A stretch of DNA of 64,000 nucleotides from Candidatus Sulfuricurvum sp. RIFRC-1 (GCF_000310245.1 NC_020505.1:1336001-1400000), one strand, 5' to 3'; numbered from the stretch's first letter, positions 1 to 8,993 are shown. The notes: a model not told the origin generated them from the sequence alone. Made by a program: numbers and translations.

Positions 1-156
1 TGCATCGTACAATTTTGCAGCCAATTCAGGCATTTTAACATGGTTCGTCCAGACCGTATCTTCGACAATATCATGTATCTCTGATGCAACTTCTACCGCT
101 AAACGTTTGAGTTTCGCCAACTCTTTTTTATGATCTTGTTCAGTCATTTCCGACAT
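1..156 (-). CDS. CCE_0567-family (Rop-like) nif-associated small protein, 3' part outside window
   Basis: The first 52 codons are present, starting at the ATG at 156 behind the ribosome site AAGGATTAACT. The protein begins MSEMTEQDHKKELAKLKRL and continues as a charged amphipathic helix through DIVEDTVWTN. That pattern matches the small helical CCE_0567 family (Rop-like fold) repeatedly found in nif clusters. It lies 39 bases downstream of the FeoA gene on the same strand and is probably the next member of the nifB operon. The function of the family is not established. The C-terminus runs off the window, so length cannot be judged. Confidence 0.6.
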   Translation of the reverse strand, partial: MSEMTEQDHKKELAKLKRLAVEVASEIHDIVEDTVWTNHVKMPELAAKLYDA

Positions 157-194
157 AGTTAATCCTTTTTATTATTAATGTTATACACCTAAAG

Positions 195-419
195 TTAAGC
201 AACGCGTATCTCGATGTGGCGTGCTTGATCTTTTCCTAATGCAACGATTCGTTCACCGATCTGAACCTGTACACTGCTCTTAAAAAGTCCGTACCGTTTC
301 ACACAGAGTGTCGCATTCGGACAAATTCCCATAGCGCAAAGATGATCTTTTAATACTTCATCCAATGCTATGGATAAGACTCTGCATTTTTCATTCACGC
401 AGGATTCAAGAAGATTCAT
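195..419 (-). CDS. feoA: FeoA-domain protein
   Basis: A 74-residue protein consisting of a single FeoA (SH3-like) domain, with the typical GICPNATLCVKRYG turn and the ending ALGKDQARHIEI. FeoA normally assists the ferrous iron transporter FeoB, but no feoB is nearby. Stand-alone FeoA proteins are common inside nif operons, where they are assumed to support iron supply or Fe-S assembly. The start at 419 is preceded by AAAAGGATTGATTC. It follows the acetyltransferase gene in the nifB-nifV operon, separated by a repeat element (434-520). Confidence 0.8.
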   Translation of the reverse strand: MNLLESCVNEKCRVLSIALDEVLKDHLCAMGICPNATLCVKRYGLFKSSVQVQIGERIVALGKDQARHIEIRVA

Positions 420-433
420 GAATCAATCCTTTT

Positions 434-520
434 AAAATTCTGACCCGAAGGGGCAAGCTTTAGTGCCTCAGCGGCAAGCGTAGAGATAGGGGTTTTACTC
501 CTAGCTCGTTTAAAATTAAA
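434..520 (+). repeat. Intergenic two-hairpin repeat, copy A
   Basis: The core GGGGCAAGCTTTAGTGCC is followed by a second hairpin (TAGGGG, loop TTTTA, CTCCTA) and an A/T tail CGTTTAAAATTAAA. It matches copy B (32537-32621) over about 85 bases, and its core matches copy C (61880-61957, other strand). It lies between the acetyltransferase and feoA, in antisense orientation to the operon, and reaches a few bases into the acetyltransferase 3' end. Confidence 0.75.
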
Positions 521-1343
521 GTGAAAACGCGTAGATATTTTCAAATTTGACGTTGCGCGGCTCGCCGTAACACATATGAATAAAAGTACCTTTTTGCTGA
601 AAATGGTATTTCTCAAACAATGCAACTGCATTGGCATTCCCCAGAGGAACGTCAGCAAGAACTTTTTTCAGCCCCCTGAAATACAAAACGCCCTGCATCA
701 TTTTCTCAGCCTCGTCTTCAAACCCCGGTCTGCATTGCCACGGCCCTAAATAAACGCCGCGTGCATTGATGACACTGGAGTGTTGAAATGAGTTCGGCAA
801 GGCAAATTTGAGTGAACTGTTGCGCTCCATCTCATCGAGCATAAACGCCATCCGATCTTCACCGAACGTTTCAAAATCCATTTTACGGATCATCGCATCG
901 AAATTTCCTCCGTCGAGTTCTTTGGCCTGAGCGTTCGTAAAATTAAAAGGGGGTACTTTTCCGACATTGAGAAAACGCCCTACTTCCATAACCGCCTTAA
1001 ATCCGCTTTGCTCAAAAAAGCTTTTAAGATGAGGATTTGCATGGAGATACAGCGAGGGGTGTTCGTCTTTGAGGACTCCAAAAAGGGTATTGAACAACCG
1101 ACGTCCGATCCCCTGCTTTTGATGTGTCGGTCGTACCATAAAGTATTTGATCATCGCTGATGTCTCGAACTCTATGGCCATCACTGCACCGACAAGTACA
1201 CCATCTTCGTACGCCCCATAACATAAATGGGGTGCGTGCATCATCATGAGTTTAACATGATATCCATCCAGTAACCACCCCGTCTCTTCGGCAATTTTCA
1301 CAAGTTCAGGAACATCTACGAATTTAAGCCATCCTATATACAT
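516..1343 (-). CDS. GNAT-family N-acetyltransferase, coupled to nifV
   Basis: A 275-residue protein with two acetyltransferase-like halves. The N-terminal GNAT domain shows the acetyl-CoA loop VRPTHQKQGIGRRLF (about residues 91-105). The C-terminal half resembles the second domain of two-domain GNAT proteins and ends with LGNANAVALFEKYHFQQKG. The substrate is unknown. The ATG at 1343 lies inside the last codons of nifV, so the two genes overlap by 10 bases and are probably translationally coupled. Homocitrate synthase also uses acetyl-CoA, but a link in function is only a guess. Confidence is high for the family and low for the role. Confidence 0.8.
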   Translation of the reverse strand: MYIGWLKFVDVPELVKIAEETGWLLDGYHVKLMMMHAPHLCYGAYEDGVLVGAVMAIEFETSAMIKYFMVRPTHQKQGIGRRLFNTLFGVLKDEHPSLYLHANPHLKSFFEQSGFKAVMEVGRFLNVGKVPPFNFTNAQAKELDGGNFDAMIRKMDFETFGEDRMAFMLDEMERNSSLKFALPNSFQHSSVINARGVYLGPWQCRPGFEDEAEKMMQGVLYFRGLKKVLADVPLGNANAVALFEKYHFQQKGTFIHMCYGEPRNVKFENIYAFSL

Positions 1344-2449
1344 GCCAGGTCCTGATAGAGGGATTTTAGCTCACTAATTTCAAGCACCCGTTTACGGGAA
1401 GTGACGATTTCACGGATTTTTGGGAGCATATCCCGCAAAATTGCATTCTCAGCACTAATCCCCATACGTGCCAAGTGATAACGGATGGTTGCACTGCCGG
1501 AGTGTTTTCCGATCGGAAAGGAACTTTCCAATCCAACCTCTTCGGCTTCATAGGGTTCATACGCATGGGAATCTTTCATCATCCCGCTTGCGTGTATGCC
1601 GCTTTCGTGGGCAAATATCCGTTCACCTACGACAGGGGCATTGGTGGCTAGCGACATATTTGCCGCGCTTGCCACCGTATGAACCAAATTTCGAATGAGG
1701 AGAGGATCGATGGAACGTGCCTCACCGTAGAGATGTTTGAGTGTCATGAGAATCTGTTCAAACGAGGCATTACCCGCCCGTTCACCCAATCCAATAACAG
1801 TTGTATTCATACTGAGTGCACCCGCGTCAATACCGCTGAGGGCATTCGCATTAGCAAGACCAAAATCATTATGGGTGTGCATTTCAATCGGGAGGAGATC
1901 TAAGTCGCATAATGATTTGATTTCATTGTAGGTTTGTGTCGGGGTCATAATACCGATGGTATCGCAATAGCGGAAGCGCCCTGCACCACACTCACGGGCT
2001 AATGTCATCACATCGCGGATAAATTCATGACTTCCTCGTGAACTGTCTTCTCCGCCGATGCAAACAAACAAACCCTCTTTGGTAGCTGTAGTAACAACAC
2101 GCTCAAGCTCGGTTAAGACTTTCGCTTTACTGCCGCCGAATTTAACATCGATAAGAATATCTGAGATAGGGATAGAGAGATCGACCGCTTTAACTCCGCA
2201 CGAGAGTGAAGCGTCAAGATCTTCCATCTTCATCCGATTCCACGTCATCATCCGAGCTTTTAGACCTAAGGCTAAAAGTTCTTTGATATCGTCGCGTTCT
2301 TTGACACCCATCGCCGCAATACCGATTTCAAGTTCATCCGCGCCGCACGCGTCTAACAAAGTAGCGATACGAAGTTTCTCTTCGGTATTGAACGCGACAT
2401 AAGGAGCCTGCTCCCCGTCACGCAGTGTAGTATCGTTGATGAGTGCCAT
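1334..2449 (-). CDS. nifV: Homocitrate synthase NifV
   Basis: A 371-residue DRE-TIM metallolyase that makes homocitrate from acetyl-CoA and 2-oxoglutarate for the organic part of FeMo-cofactor. The N-terminus ALINDTTLRDGEQAP carries the substrate-binding DTTLRDGEQ signature, EMHTHNDFGLANAN gives the metal-binding histidines, and GERIFAHESGIHASG is the family C-terminal motif. I chose the ATG at 2449 because it has an AAGGAAAACATC ribosome site. The open frame continues upstream to 2536, but those 29 codons are largely encoded by a widespread intergenic repeat (LRQAQGER) and are probably not protein. It lies downstream of nifB and overlaps the acetyltransferase gene. Confidence 0.95.
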   Translation of the reverse strand: MALINDTTLRDGEQAPYVAFNTEEKLRIATLLDACGADELEIGIAAMGVKERDDIKELLALGLKARMMTWNRMKMEDLDASLSCGVKAVDLSIPISDILIDVKFGGSKAKVLTELERVVTTATKEGLFVCIGGEDSSRGSHEFIRDVMTLARECGAGRFRYCDTIGIMTPTQTYNEIKSLCDLDLLPIEMHTHNDFGLANANALSGIDAGALSMNTTVIGLGERAGNASFEQILMTLKHLYGEARSIDPLLIRNLVHTVASAANMSLATNAPVVGERIFAHESGIHASGMMKDSHAYEPYEAEEVGLESSFPIGKHSGSATIRYHLARMGISAENAILRDMLPKIREIVTSRKRVLEISELKSLYQDLACI

Positions 2450-2480
2450 GATGTTTTCCTTTTTCGTCATCCTCAAGTAC

Positions 2481-2541
2481 CGTTCGCCCTGAGCCTGTCG
2501 AAGGGTATTTCGTTCATAGTTCGACAAGCTCACCACGAACG
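2481..2541. repeat. Inverted REP-type repeat between nifB and nifV
   Basis: Two inverted half-copies, CGTTCGCCCTGAGCCTGTCG and TTCGACAAGCTCACCACGAA, form a long imperfect hairpin. The same element is found at 11759-11820, and as a half copy at 21306-21336. When translated one reading frame gives LRQAQGER, which is why it makes false gene extensions. Confidence 0.85.
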
Positions 2542-2557
2542 AAAAGTCAAAAATGTG

Positions 2558-3973
2558 CTAATTCACTTCCGCGTTTTCATCCATACCGAAGTATTTGCGG
2601 GATGCTTTGAGAACTGAAATTTCAATCGGTTCATACGCGTAGCTTTGATCGGCGATGATGCCGGCCGCTTTAAGATCATCCTGCGGGCAACCACCGATTT
2701 TCGCCGTTAGAATCATCTGAACATCTTTGAGTTTTTCCAAGATCGGCTGAAGCGGATTTGTACCGTCCGGTCCTGCACAATACTCATAATCCACTTTGCG
2801 GTGATGGATAAAACGGATCCCTTTATCACCGGCTTCGTAGATCAAAAACTCTTTAACGCTTCCGAAGTGCTGATTGATCATCCCCTCGCCTGCTGTAGTG
2901 ACCGCAACGAGGATTGTCACGCCATTCGAACTAAGTTCCGCTTTCTCTTTACGGACGCGCTCATTGGCCTGATCGAGGAAGAATCTAAACTCTTCGATTT
3001 TCGCCTGAGCCGCTTGACGCGCTTCAAGATCGTATTTGATTTGGAGTTCGTCGAAACTAAGCCCTGCAAAGGTATCTTTGGTAAACTCAGCTCCACGGTC
3101 TTCACCGATAAGCCCTACTGCATCGGCGCGGCATTGACGACAGTGCTGCATGAGTTTCATGTCCATACCGCACGCTTCTTGAATCGCCATTTGTTCCTGA
3201 TCCGTCGCACTCGGAACGCCTGCGAGGGCAAACGCCGTACCGAATTCAGGCTCAGAGAGAATCGGCATGATGTTATGCAAGAAAACACCGATCTCTTTGA
3301 GTTTTTTGGAAACTTCAGGGAGATGTTTGTCATTGACACCCGGGATAAGAACCGAGTTCGCTTTGATCAAGATCCCTTTTTCAACGCATTTTTTCATCCC
3401 TTCGAGTTGATTTGCGAGGAGGATTTGCGCTGCCTCTTTTCCATAAATACGTTTGTTGTTATGGAAGATCCACGGATAGATTAGACTTCCGATTTCACCG
3501 GTTTCATCAACACTGTTAATGGTGACGGTGATGTGGTCGATGTTGTACTCGACCATCTCATCGATGAAGTTTGGCAATTCCAAACCATTCGTTGAGAGAC
3601 AAAGTTTTAAATCCGATGCAAATTCACGAACCAATCCGAATGTCTCAAAGGTTTTCTTCGGATTTGCAAGGGCATCTCCCGGACCTGCGATACCTAGTAC
3701 GCTCATACGCTGTACTTCACCGCCGACAAGCAATACTTTTTTTGCCGCTTCTTCAGGGCTAAGACGCTCAGAGGTTACCCCCGGTCGAGATTCATTGGAA
3801 CAGTCGTATTTACGATTACAGTAATTACATTGGATATTACACGCCGGGGCAACCGCTACGTGAATACGTGCATAATGGTGATGTGCACCCTCTGAATAAC
3901 ATGGATGATTGTGTATCTTCGCTTGAATATCTTCGGGCATAAAAGATTCATTTCCGCTTGAGGAACAACTCAT
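2558..3973 (-). CDS. nifB: FeMo-cofactor biosynthesis protein NifB (radical SAM plus NifX domain)
   Basis: A 471-residue two-domain NifB. The N-terminal radical SAM domain carries CNIQCNYCNRKYDC (about residues 49-62), with the CX3CX2C cluster, and makes NifB-co, the [8Fe-9S-C] precursor of FeMo-co. After about residue 350 comes a NifX/NafY-type domain (VTTAGEGMINQHFGSVKEF) that binds cofactor precursors. The start at 3973 has AAGGAGTTATT in front of it. It is the first gene of an operon running leftward through nifV, with a sigma-54-like site about 75 bases upstream. Confidence 0.97.
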   Translation of the reverse strand: MSCSSSGNESFMPEDIQAKIHNHPCYSEGAHHHYARIHVAVAPACNIQCNYCNRKYDCSNESRPGVTSERLSPEEAAKKVLLVGGEVQRMSVLGIAGPGDALANPKKTFETFGLVREFASDLKLCLSTNGLELPNFIDEMVEYNIDHITVTINSVDETGEIGSLIYPWIFHNNKRIYGKEAAQILLANQLEGMKKCVEKGILIKANSVLIPGVNDKHLPEVSKKLKEIGVFLHNIMPILSEPEFGTAFALAGVPSATDQEQMAIQEACGMDMKLMQHCRQCRADAVGLIGEDRGAEFTKDTFAGLSFDELQIKYDLEARQAAQAKIEEFRFFLDQANERVRKEKAELSSNGVTILVAVTTAGEGMINQHFGSVKEFLIYEAGDKGIRFIHHRKVDYEYCAGPDGTNPLQPILEKLKDVQMILTAKIGGCPQDDLKAAGIIADQSYAYEPIEISVLKASRKYFGMDENAEVN

Positions 3974-4046
3974 AATAACTCCTTTTAAGTGTCATTCAAT
4001 GATTCTCAACCTCATCCGGCGGCAACCATTTTCTAAATAGGGTTAA

Positions 4047-4062
4047 TGCAATGAATGTTCTA
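4047..4062 (-). promoter_or_regulatory. Variant sigma-54 promoter of nifB
   Basis: On the minus strand TAGAACATTCATTGCA: G, ten bases, GC as in -24/-12 promoters, but AG instead of GG at -25/-24. The predicted start lies about 60 bases before the nifB ATG. Confidence 0.65.
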
Positions 4063-4131
4063 TGGGTTTAAAAAGGGGATTTAAACAAAATGTGACGTTT
4101 TTGTAGGAGGTATAACCGAAGCGTACAGAGA

Positions 4132-6921
4132 TTACGTTTCGATTGTCGGTTGAGGGGTTGAAAAGAGGTAGCCTTGTGAATAATCAACACCAAGACTCAT
4201 TAATGTCGCAAAAATCGCTTCATCTTCGACAAATTCGGCAATCGTTTCAATCCCTTTTTTTCGTGCGAAAAATAGAATGCTTTCCACCGTCAAAAGATGA
4301 TCTGCATCATTATTGATGTTTTTAATGAGCGAACCGTCAATTTTAATATAATCAATATCGAGTTTGCTTAAATAGCTAAAATTCGAATACCCTGTACCAA
4401 AATCATCAATCGCGATCTTACATCCGTAGTGTTTGAGTGTTTTAATAAATTCTGCAACTTCATCAAAATTTTCAATCCCCTCAGATTCGACGATTTCAAA
4501 AACCACTCTATTGGAAGCGGATGAGTGTTCCAGCGTATGGTACAAGAGCATTCGTGTTTCATCGTTAATGATATCTTGAAGGGTCAGATTGAGTGAAAAT
4601 TCATACTCACTCTTTTCAAAAATAGCAAAGGTTTTTCTAATCATAACGCGCGTCAATTGATCGTAGAGTTTCGATTTTTTCGCATGCTCCAAAAACCAAA
4701 ACGGGCTTAATACACTGCCGTCTTTTTCAATCAGACGGACAAGAGCTTCATATTTCATAATACGGCGGGTTGTGTTATCAACAATCCCTTGAAAATACGG
4801 CACAATCCGATCTTCTTCAATTGCCGATTTAAGTTTGGTCATCATCCAAATATTGTTTCGGTTCTTTTCACTCAAGGTTGTATTATCATTAAAAAATATC
4901 AGTTTGGAACGTTGTTCTTTAGCCTCTTTGAGGGCCATGTGCGCCAGATTATAGACATCGGAGTATATAGCATGCGCTACTCCGCACGTAACATTGAGCG
5001 TATGTTCGTATCCGGCAACAGAATATTTAAAATTTTCAAGCTTGTTTAGATTATCGAGGACATAATCTCGCAATGCATCATCAAACTTTTGGTTAATACA
5101 GATGATCGCAAACTCATCTCCGCTGATCCGATAGAGATACTCGTGTTCTGTCATCTCACGCAAACGATTGGCAAACGATTTGAGCAGCTGATCTCCCACT
5201 TCATAGCCGAAGTAATCATTAATATTCGAAAAACGGTCAATATTGAGCAACACTAAGGTCACTTCTTGATTTTCACTTTCCAAATCATTTAACAATGCCG
5301 TTCTATTCTTTAATCCGCTCAAGGTATCTAGTAGCTGACGCTGGATAATTTGCTCTTTAGTAATGAGTTCCGTCACATCAACACGAGCAGCAATGTACTC
5401 GACAATCTGACCCGCATCATCAAATATGGGGGCAATAACGGTTTTAACGTAATACGATTCGCCGCTCTTCGAGAGATTTTGAAAGGTCTCTTTCCACACC
5501 TTGCCTGATTGAATCGTTTCCCATAAATCTTTAAAGAGTTCAGGAGAGGTATCAGGATGACGCACCAAATTATGGTTTTTACCGATCAGTTCTTCACGCC
5601 GATAACCTGAAATAAAGCAAAAAGCATCATTGACATAGGTAATGATTCCTTTGGCATTTGTCTTTGAGACAATTGAGCTTTGATCAAGCACCATTTTATA
5701 TTGATCGAGAATTTTAATGCTGTCGTTGAGTTCATTCTGCGTCGTATTGACCAAATGGGTCAATGATTTGAGCATCGTATGGCGATATTCCCGCTCTTTT
5801 ATATCCACTATGCCAACGTCCTTACGGGTAGATTCGCGTAGGGAAATCGTCGTAGTGGTAATGTTAAGAAGCTGATTGCCGTGCGGTGAATGAAAAAACT
5901 CTCCATAGGTAAAAAACCCGCTCGTCGGGGCTACTTCGTTGATCAAACCAAACTCGTAATTTAACTGATCTTTTAAAAAAAGTTTTCGTACCGAGCATGA
6001 GTAAATAAAGATCGCTTCCGGTTCACCCAAGGCAACTGATTTCTGGATCTCAGAAGCATGGTTAAGAATATCTTCGACATTCCCGATTGCAAAATGAACT
6101 TTATCTCCATTACAAAAATGTCCGGCATACACAAAACCGCCATTTTCGCTACGAGCTACAATCGAGCGGGCAATCTGGACACCGTCTTCAATCTTTATGA
6201 GGGGAAACTCTATCGCGCTTGCCGGAATACGTGCAACCGTTTCGGAACCCAGATAGTAGGTGTAAAGTTCTTCCACCGCTCTACCGTCAATCTCATAAAT
6301 AATGTTTTTATCCGCTTTTGTCACTTCCATCTCTTTACCGATCGCTGACCAATGAAGGGAATAGGCATTATGCACTTCCAAAACATCGCTATCCAATACC
6401 GCAATGGCTATCCCGAACGAATGGAGAGAACGTCCCTCAAAAATACGGGTATTTTGAAACGTTAGATCATCTCCGGCATTCCCTCCTGCGACTATTACAT
6501 CACTGCGGACTGACGTAAATCCGTTTAAAAAAGATTCTGCATCGCCGCCGATCCCTTCCGCAAAAGCAATACACAATTTGGTACGATCACTGACAATTCT
6601 CTTTGCCGCTTGGATACCCTGATCAAAATCTAAATGGGGAAAATAGTAGGTTGAGACATCTGTCGCTTCGAACTGAGAAAATGCGATTACAATCTCATTG
6701 GAGCTCATCTCACCGTTCATGATCTCACCGGCCGTAGTTGAGCCGATCAAGCATGAATTCGGGAGGGTATCTAGGATGATATTTACCACGGACTGGGTGA
6801 GTAAAGTATCCATATTACCGCTAAAAAGCTGTACAAAAAGTACTTCATCACCCTTAAATGTCTCCGAAATAAACCTCTTTAGGGCTTCAGAACTTTCATA
6901 TCTGTGGTTAATTAACCGCAT
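4132..6921 (-). CDS. FIST-PAS-GGDEF-EAL sensor of cyclic di-GMP metabolism
   Basis: A 929-residue cytoplasmic sensor with no clear membrane segment. In order it has FIST N and FIST C domains (about 1-370, small-ligand sensing), a PAS domain (about 420-530, ITYVNDAFCFISGY), a GGDEF domain with RISGDEF near residue 600 (first G replaced by S, a form often still active) and an EAL domain with YEALVRL near 725, IDDFGTGYS and AEFVEDE. It could both make and degrade cyclic di-GMP. It lies between nifB and a NifX-like gene. A strong variant sigma-54 site precedes it, which suggests that it is induced with nitrogen fixation. Confidence 0.9.
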   Translation of the reverse strand: MRLINHRYESSEALKRFISETFKGDEVLFVQLFSGNMDTLLTQSVVNIILDTLPNSCLIGSTTAGEIMNGEMSSNEIVIAFSQFEATDVSTYYFPHLDFDQGIQAAKRIVSDRTKLCIAFAEGIGGDAESFLNGFTSVRSDVIVAGGNAGDDLTFQNTRIFEGRSLHSFGIAIAVLDSDVLEVHNAYSLHWSAIGKEMEVTKADKNIIYEIDGRAVEELYTYYLGSETVARIPASAIEFPLIKIEDGVQIARSIVARSENGGFVYAGHFCNGDKVHFAIGNVEDILNHASEIQKSVALGEPEAIFIYSCSVRKLFLKDQLNYEFGLINEVAPTSGFFTYGEFFHSPHGNQLLNITTTTISLRESTRKDVGIVDIKEREYRHTMLKSLTHLVNTTQNELNDSIKILDQYKMVLDQSSIVSKTNAKGIITYVNDAFCFISGYRREELIGKNHNLVRHPDTSPELFKDLWETIQSGKVWKETFQNLSKSGESYYVKTVIAPIFDDAGQIVEYIAARVDVTELITKEQIIQRQLLDTLSGLKNRTALLNDLESENQEVTLVLLNIDRFSNINDYFGYEVGDQLLKSFANRLREMTEHEYLYRISGDEFAIICINQKFDDALRDYVLDNLNKLENFKYSVAGYEHTLNVTCGVAHAIYSDVYNLAHMALKEAKEQRSKLIFFNDNTTLSEKNRNNIWMMTKLKSAIEEDRIVPYFQGIVDNTTRRIMKYEALVRLIEKDGSVLSPFWFLEHAKKSKLYDQLTRVMIRKTFAIFEKSEYEFSLNLTLQDIINDETRMLLYHTLEHSSASNRVVFEIVESEGIENFDEVAEFIKTLKHYGCKIAIDDFGTGYSNFSYLSKLDIDYIKIDGSLIKNINNDADHLLTVESILFFARKKGIETIAEFVEDEAIFATLMSLGVDYSQGYLFSTPQPTIET

Positions 6922-6997
6922 CCGTACTCCACTGATAAATCATTATCTTTTATTCTAATACGATCTAACTGAATTTCTCTCTTTTGTTCCACCCTCA

Positions 6998-7013
6998 TGC
7001 ATGGAGTGTTCTC
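6998..7013 (-). promoter_or_regulatory. Variant sigma-54 promoter of the FIST-GGDEF-EAL gene
   Basis: Minus-strand GAGAACACTCCATGCA. It differs by one base from the site in front of the PII gene (56280-56295). The predicted start lies about 65 bases before the ATG at 6921. Confidence 0.65.
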
Positions 7014-7026
7014 ACACCCATATTTT

Positions 7027-7042
7027 CAGAATAAAAATTGCA
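7027..7042 (+). promoter_or_regulatory. Variant sigma-54 promoter of the NifX-family gene at 7072
   Basis: CAGAATAAAAATTGCA, G-N10-GC with AG at -25/-24. The predicted start is just upstream of the ribosome site AGGAG. It is the weakest -24 half among the group apart from that of nifW. Confidence 0.5.
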
Positions 7043-7071
7043 TCTAATGTTTAAATATTAGGAGCCTTATC

Positions 7072-7515
7072 ATGATGGTAGCTATACCGATGGATGCGAT
7101 GACACGTGTTTATCACTATAATCCCTGTAGTGCAACCATGTTTGCATTGTATGAGGTTTCCGGTGATCGTAAAGACATTCGTTACCGTTTTGTCGGAATG
7201 CGTCTGAATCCGTGGGAAAGACATGAGGGGCAGATGGTACGTGATCCGAAAATGAAAGCATGTGCCTGTGAAAGTGACCTATCTCAAAATCCTCAACATA
7301 TCAGTGAACACTATGCCCTTCTTGAAGTGATCGGCAAGTGTGATTATCTGATTGTCGATTTGTACTGCCTCAATACCCTCTATGCGATGAAAAATGTTGG
7401 AATCAAAATTCATAAAATCCCTCCATTTGTCAAAACAGCCGAAGAAGCCATCAATCACTTCGCCATCGGAACAGAAATTGCCGAGCATCTGCGATACGTT
7501 CATCCTGTAGCCTGA
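7072..7515 (+). CDS. NifX/NafY-family cofactor-binding protein
   Basis: A 147-residue member of the dinitrogenase iron-molybdenum cofactor family, recognisable from AIPMDAMTRVYHYNPCSATMF at the N-terminus (beta strand and cofactor loop) and the C-terminal helix TAEEAINHFAIGTEIAEHL. Proteins of this fold carry NifB-co or FeMo-co between assembly proteins. A central stretch with KACACESDLSQNP is unusual and cysteine-rich. The ATG at 7072 follows TTAGGAGCCTTATC. It is transcribed away from the FIST sensor and carries its own variant sigma-54 site. Confidence 0.75.
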   Translation: MMVAIPMDAMTRVYHYNPCSATMFALYEVSGDRKDIRYRFVGMRLNPWERHEGQMVRDPKMKACACESDLSQNPQHISEHYALLEVIGKCDYLIVDLYCLNTLYAMKNVGIKIHKIPPFVKTAEEAINHFAIGTEIAEHLRYVHPVA

Positions 7516-7588
7516 CATTTTTGTTTCTATTTACTTCATCTAGAATAATAATCATGACAAATAAGATAAAAATACTCCTATTTTGACC

Positions 7589-7604
7589 AAGAACACGAAA
7601 TGCA
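7589..7604 (+). promoter_or_regulatory. Variant sigma-54 promoter of the Tpx-like/SIR2/clpPX operon
   Basis: AAGAACACGAAATGCA, G-N10-GC. The predicted start lies about 22 bases upstream of the TTG start codon at 7638, leaving room for the ribosome site AGAGGAG. Confidence 0.7.
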
Positions 7605-7637
7605 TTTCTCTGTAATATACCCAAAGAGGAGTCCGTT

Positions 7638-8153
7638 TTGCAGATTATCTACAACACTTCGACTGTCCGTTTAGAGGATATGCCACTCGATGTCGGTTAT
7701 TGTAGTGAACGTGTTTCACTCAGTAATGGAGTAAATGAAACCTTCCCTATCGGTGGGCAAAACGGTACAACACAAATCTTAATTACCGCCCCTTTTATCG
7801 ATGAATCACTCCTCTCTCAGATTAAAGAGCTTGATGAGCTTCTGAGTTTAAATGCATTAGGCGGAATAACCAAAGCCCTCATTGTTGCATCATCTAAACA
7901 CACCAGTCCCCAGATGGAGGGATGGATGTTTGGAATCGATAGCGATGAAGCGTTCGGTGATTACTACGGTATTCGCTTGAGCGGTGATGAGCTTGAGGGT
8001 GAATTTGCCAAATCACTTTTCATCCTTTCAAAAGATGGAGCACTCTTTTACCACGAGATTCTCCCTGATTTATCAAAGCCTTTTTCACTGGACAAAGCGC
8101 TTACTAAAATCGTTGCAGCCATGAGCTGTTATACCGGAAAAGGATGCCACTAA
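7638..8153 (+). CDS. Peroxiredoxin-like (Tpx-like) protein lacking the peroxidatic cysteine
   Basis: A 171-residue protein with an AhpC/Tpx-like thioredoxin fold. The middle and end (FILSKDGALFYHEILPDLSK, then SLDKALTKIV) parallel the Tpx encoded at 47899. Where Tpx has its peroxidatic cysteine (SLKTEVCS), this protein has APFIDESLL, so it is unlikely to be a normal peroxidase. Translation starts at TTG (7638) behind AGAGGAG. Its stop overlaps the ATG of the SIR2-like gene (TAATG). It is the first gene of an operon with clpP and clpX. The role is unknown; a scaffold or redox-sensing function is possible. Confidence 0.6.
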   Translation: MQIIYNTSTVRLEDMPLDVGYCSERVSLSNGVNETFPIGGQNGTTQILITAPFIDESLLSQIKELDELLSLNALGGITKALIVASSKHTSPQMEGWMFGIDSDEAFGDYYGIRLSGDELEGEFAKSLFILSKDGALFYHEILPDLSKPFSLDKALTKIVAAMSCYTGKGCH

Positions 8154-8983
8154 TGGACACACTATTTGAAACAATAAAAAAAGAGTTACGGAACCAAACT
8201 ACCATCCCCTACTTCGGTTTGGGGGTGTTTGAAGGGATTATAACCAAGGAGGGTGAGGCAGTACCGCATGATAGCGATTCACTCATTTTAGCCATGAACG
8301 GCGGACGAGCAATGGCTCCGAGACTGATGTTCGAATACTCCCGTGCCGCAATGCATTTGGAACAACGTCGGGGAGTTGACTACATGACGCAGCTCATCAA
8401 CCACATCTACACAAAAGCTTACGATCCGACACCTCTGCACAAAGTGATCAACGATATGCTGCCGCGTTATATCGTCGATACCAACCGTGATACCAAATTC
8501 CAAGAGCTGTTAGCCTATACGCCGCATTGTCTCATCGTCGGTAAATCGCGTATCATGGGAAATGACTACCGTTATGAAGTGTACGAATACGATGTCGAAA
8601 ACCAAAAATACTTTTTGGTTGAAGAAGAGGTACTTGAAACCGCTCAAAAAATCCTCTTTAAACCGATGGGTTCACCTCTGCCGAACCCGAGTTTCGTCAT
8701 CAGTGACGCCGATTATGTCGATTGGCTCACCGAGGCGATGGGCGGATTTGCCGTGCCGAAGGTGCTTAAAACGTATCGAAAAACCAAAAAATACCTCTTT
8801 TTAGGGACATCTTTCGACCGCGACACCGACCGTATGGTTGCCAACGAGCTAACACTTGATTTGGAAGGCGGATACGTCATCACCGATAAAGAGTTAGGGA
8901 AAAAAGAGAAAAAGTTCATCGACAAACATAACCTTGAAGTGATTCCTATGTCACTTCCTGAATTTATCAAAGCATTTATTTAA
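8153..8983 (+). CDS. SIR2-like domain protein
   Basis: A 276-residue protein related to the SIR2-like family. PYFGLGVFEG (near residue 20) fits the first nucleotide-binding loop and YLFLGTSFDRDTDRM (near 220) fits the LFVGxSxxD motif of that family. Such domains bind NAD and may hydrolyse it or deacylate proteins. I chose the ATG at 8153 over the one at 8144 because AAGGA then has proper spacing; it shares TAATG with the previous stop. It sits directly before clpP, so a link to protein turnover in the nif context is likely, but the target is unknown. Confidence 0.65.
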   Translation: MDTLFETIKKELRNQTTIPYFGLGVFEGIITKEGEAVPHDSDSLILAMNGGRAMAPRLMFEYSRAAMHLEQRRGVDYMTQLINHIYTKAYDPTPLHKVINDMLPRYIVDTNRDTKFQELLAYTPHCLIVGKSRIMGNDYRYEVYEYDVENQKYFLVEEEVLETAQKILFKPMGSPLPNPSFVISDADYVDWLTEAMGGFAVPKVLKTYRKTKKYLFLGTSFDRDTDRMVANELTLDLEGGYVITDKELGKKEKKFIDKHNLEVIPMSLPEFIKAFI

Positions 8984-8993
8984 GGAGCTAAAT

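Noticed and set aside
2450-2536. N-terminal extension of NifV
   Set aside because: The upstream codons are mostly REP-type repeat sequence (LRQAQGER); the ATG at 2449 has a good ribosome site and begins at the conserved NifV start.
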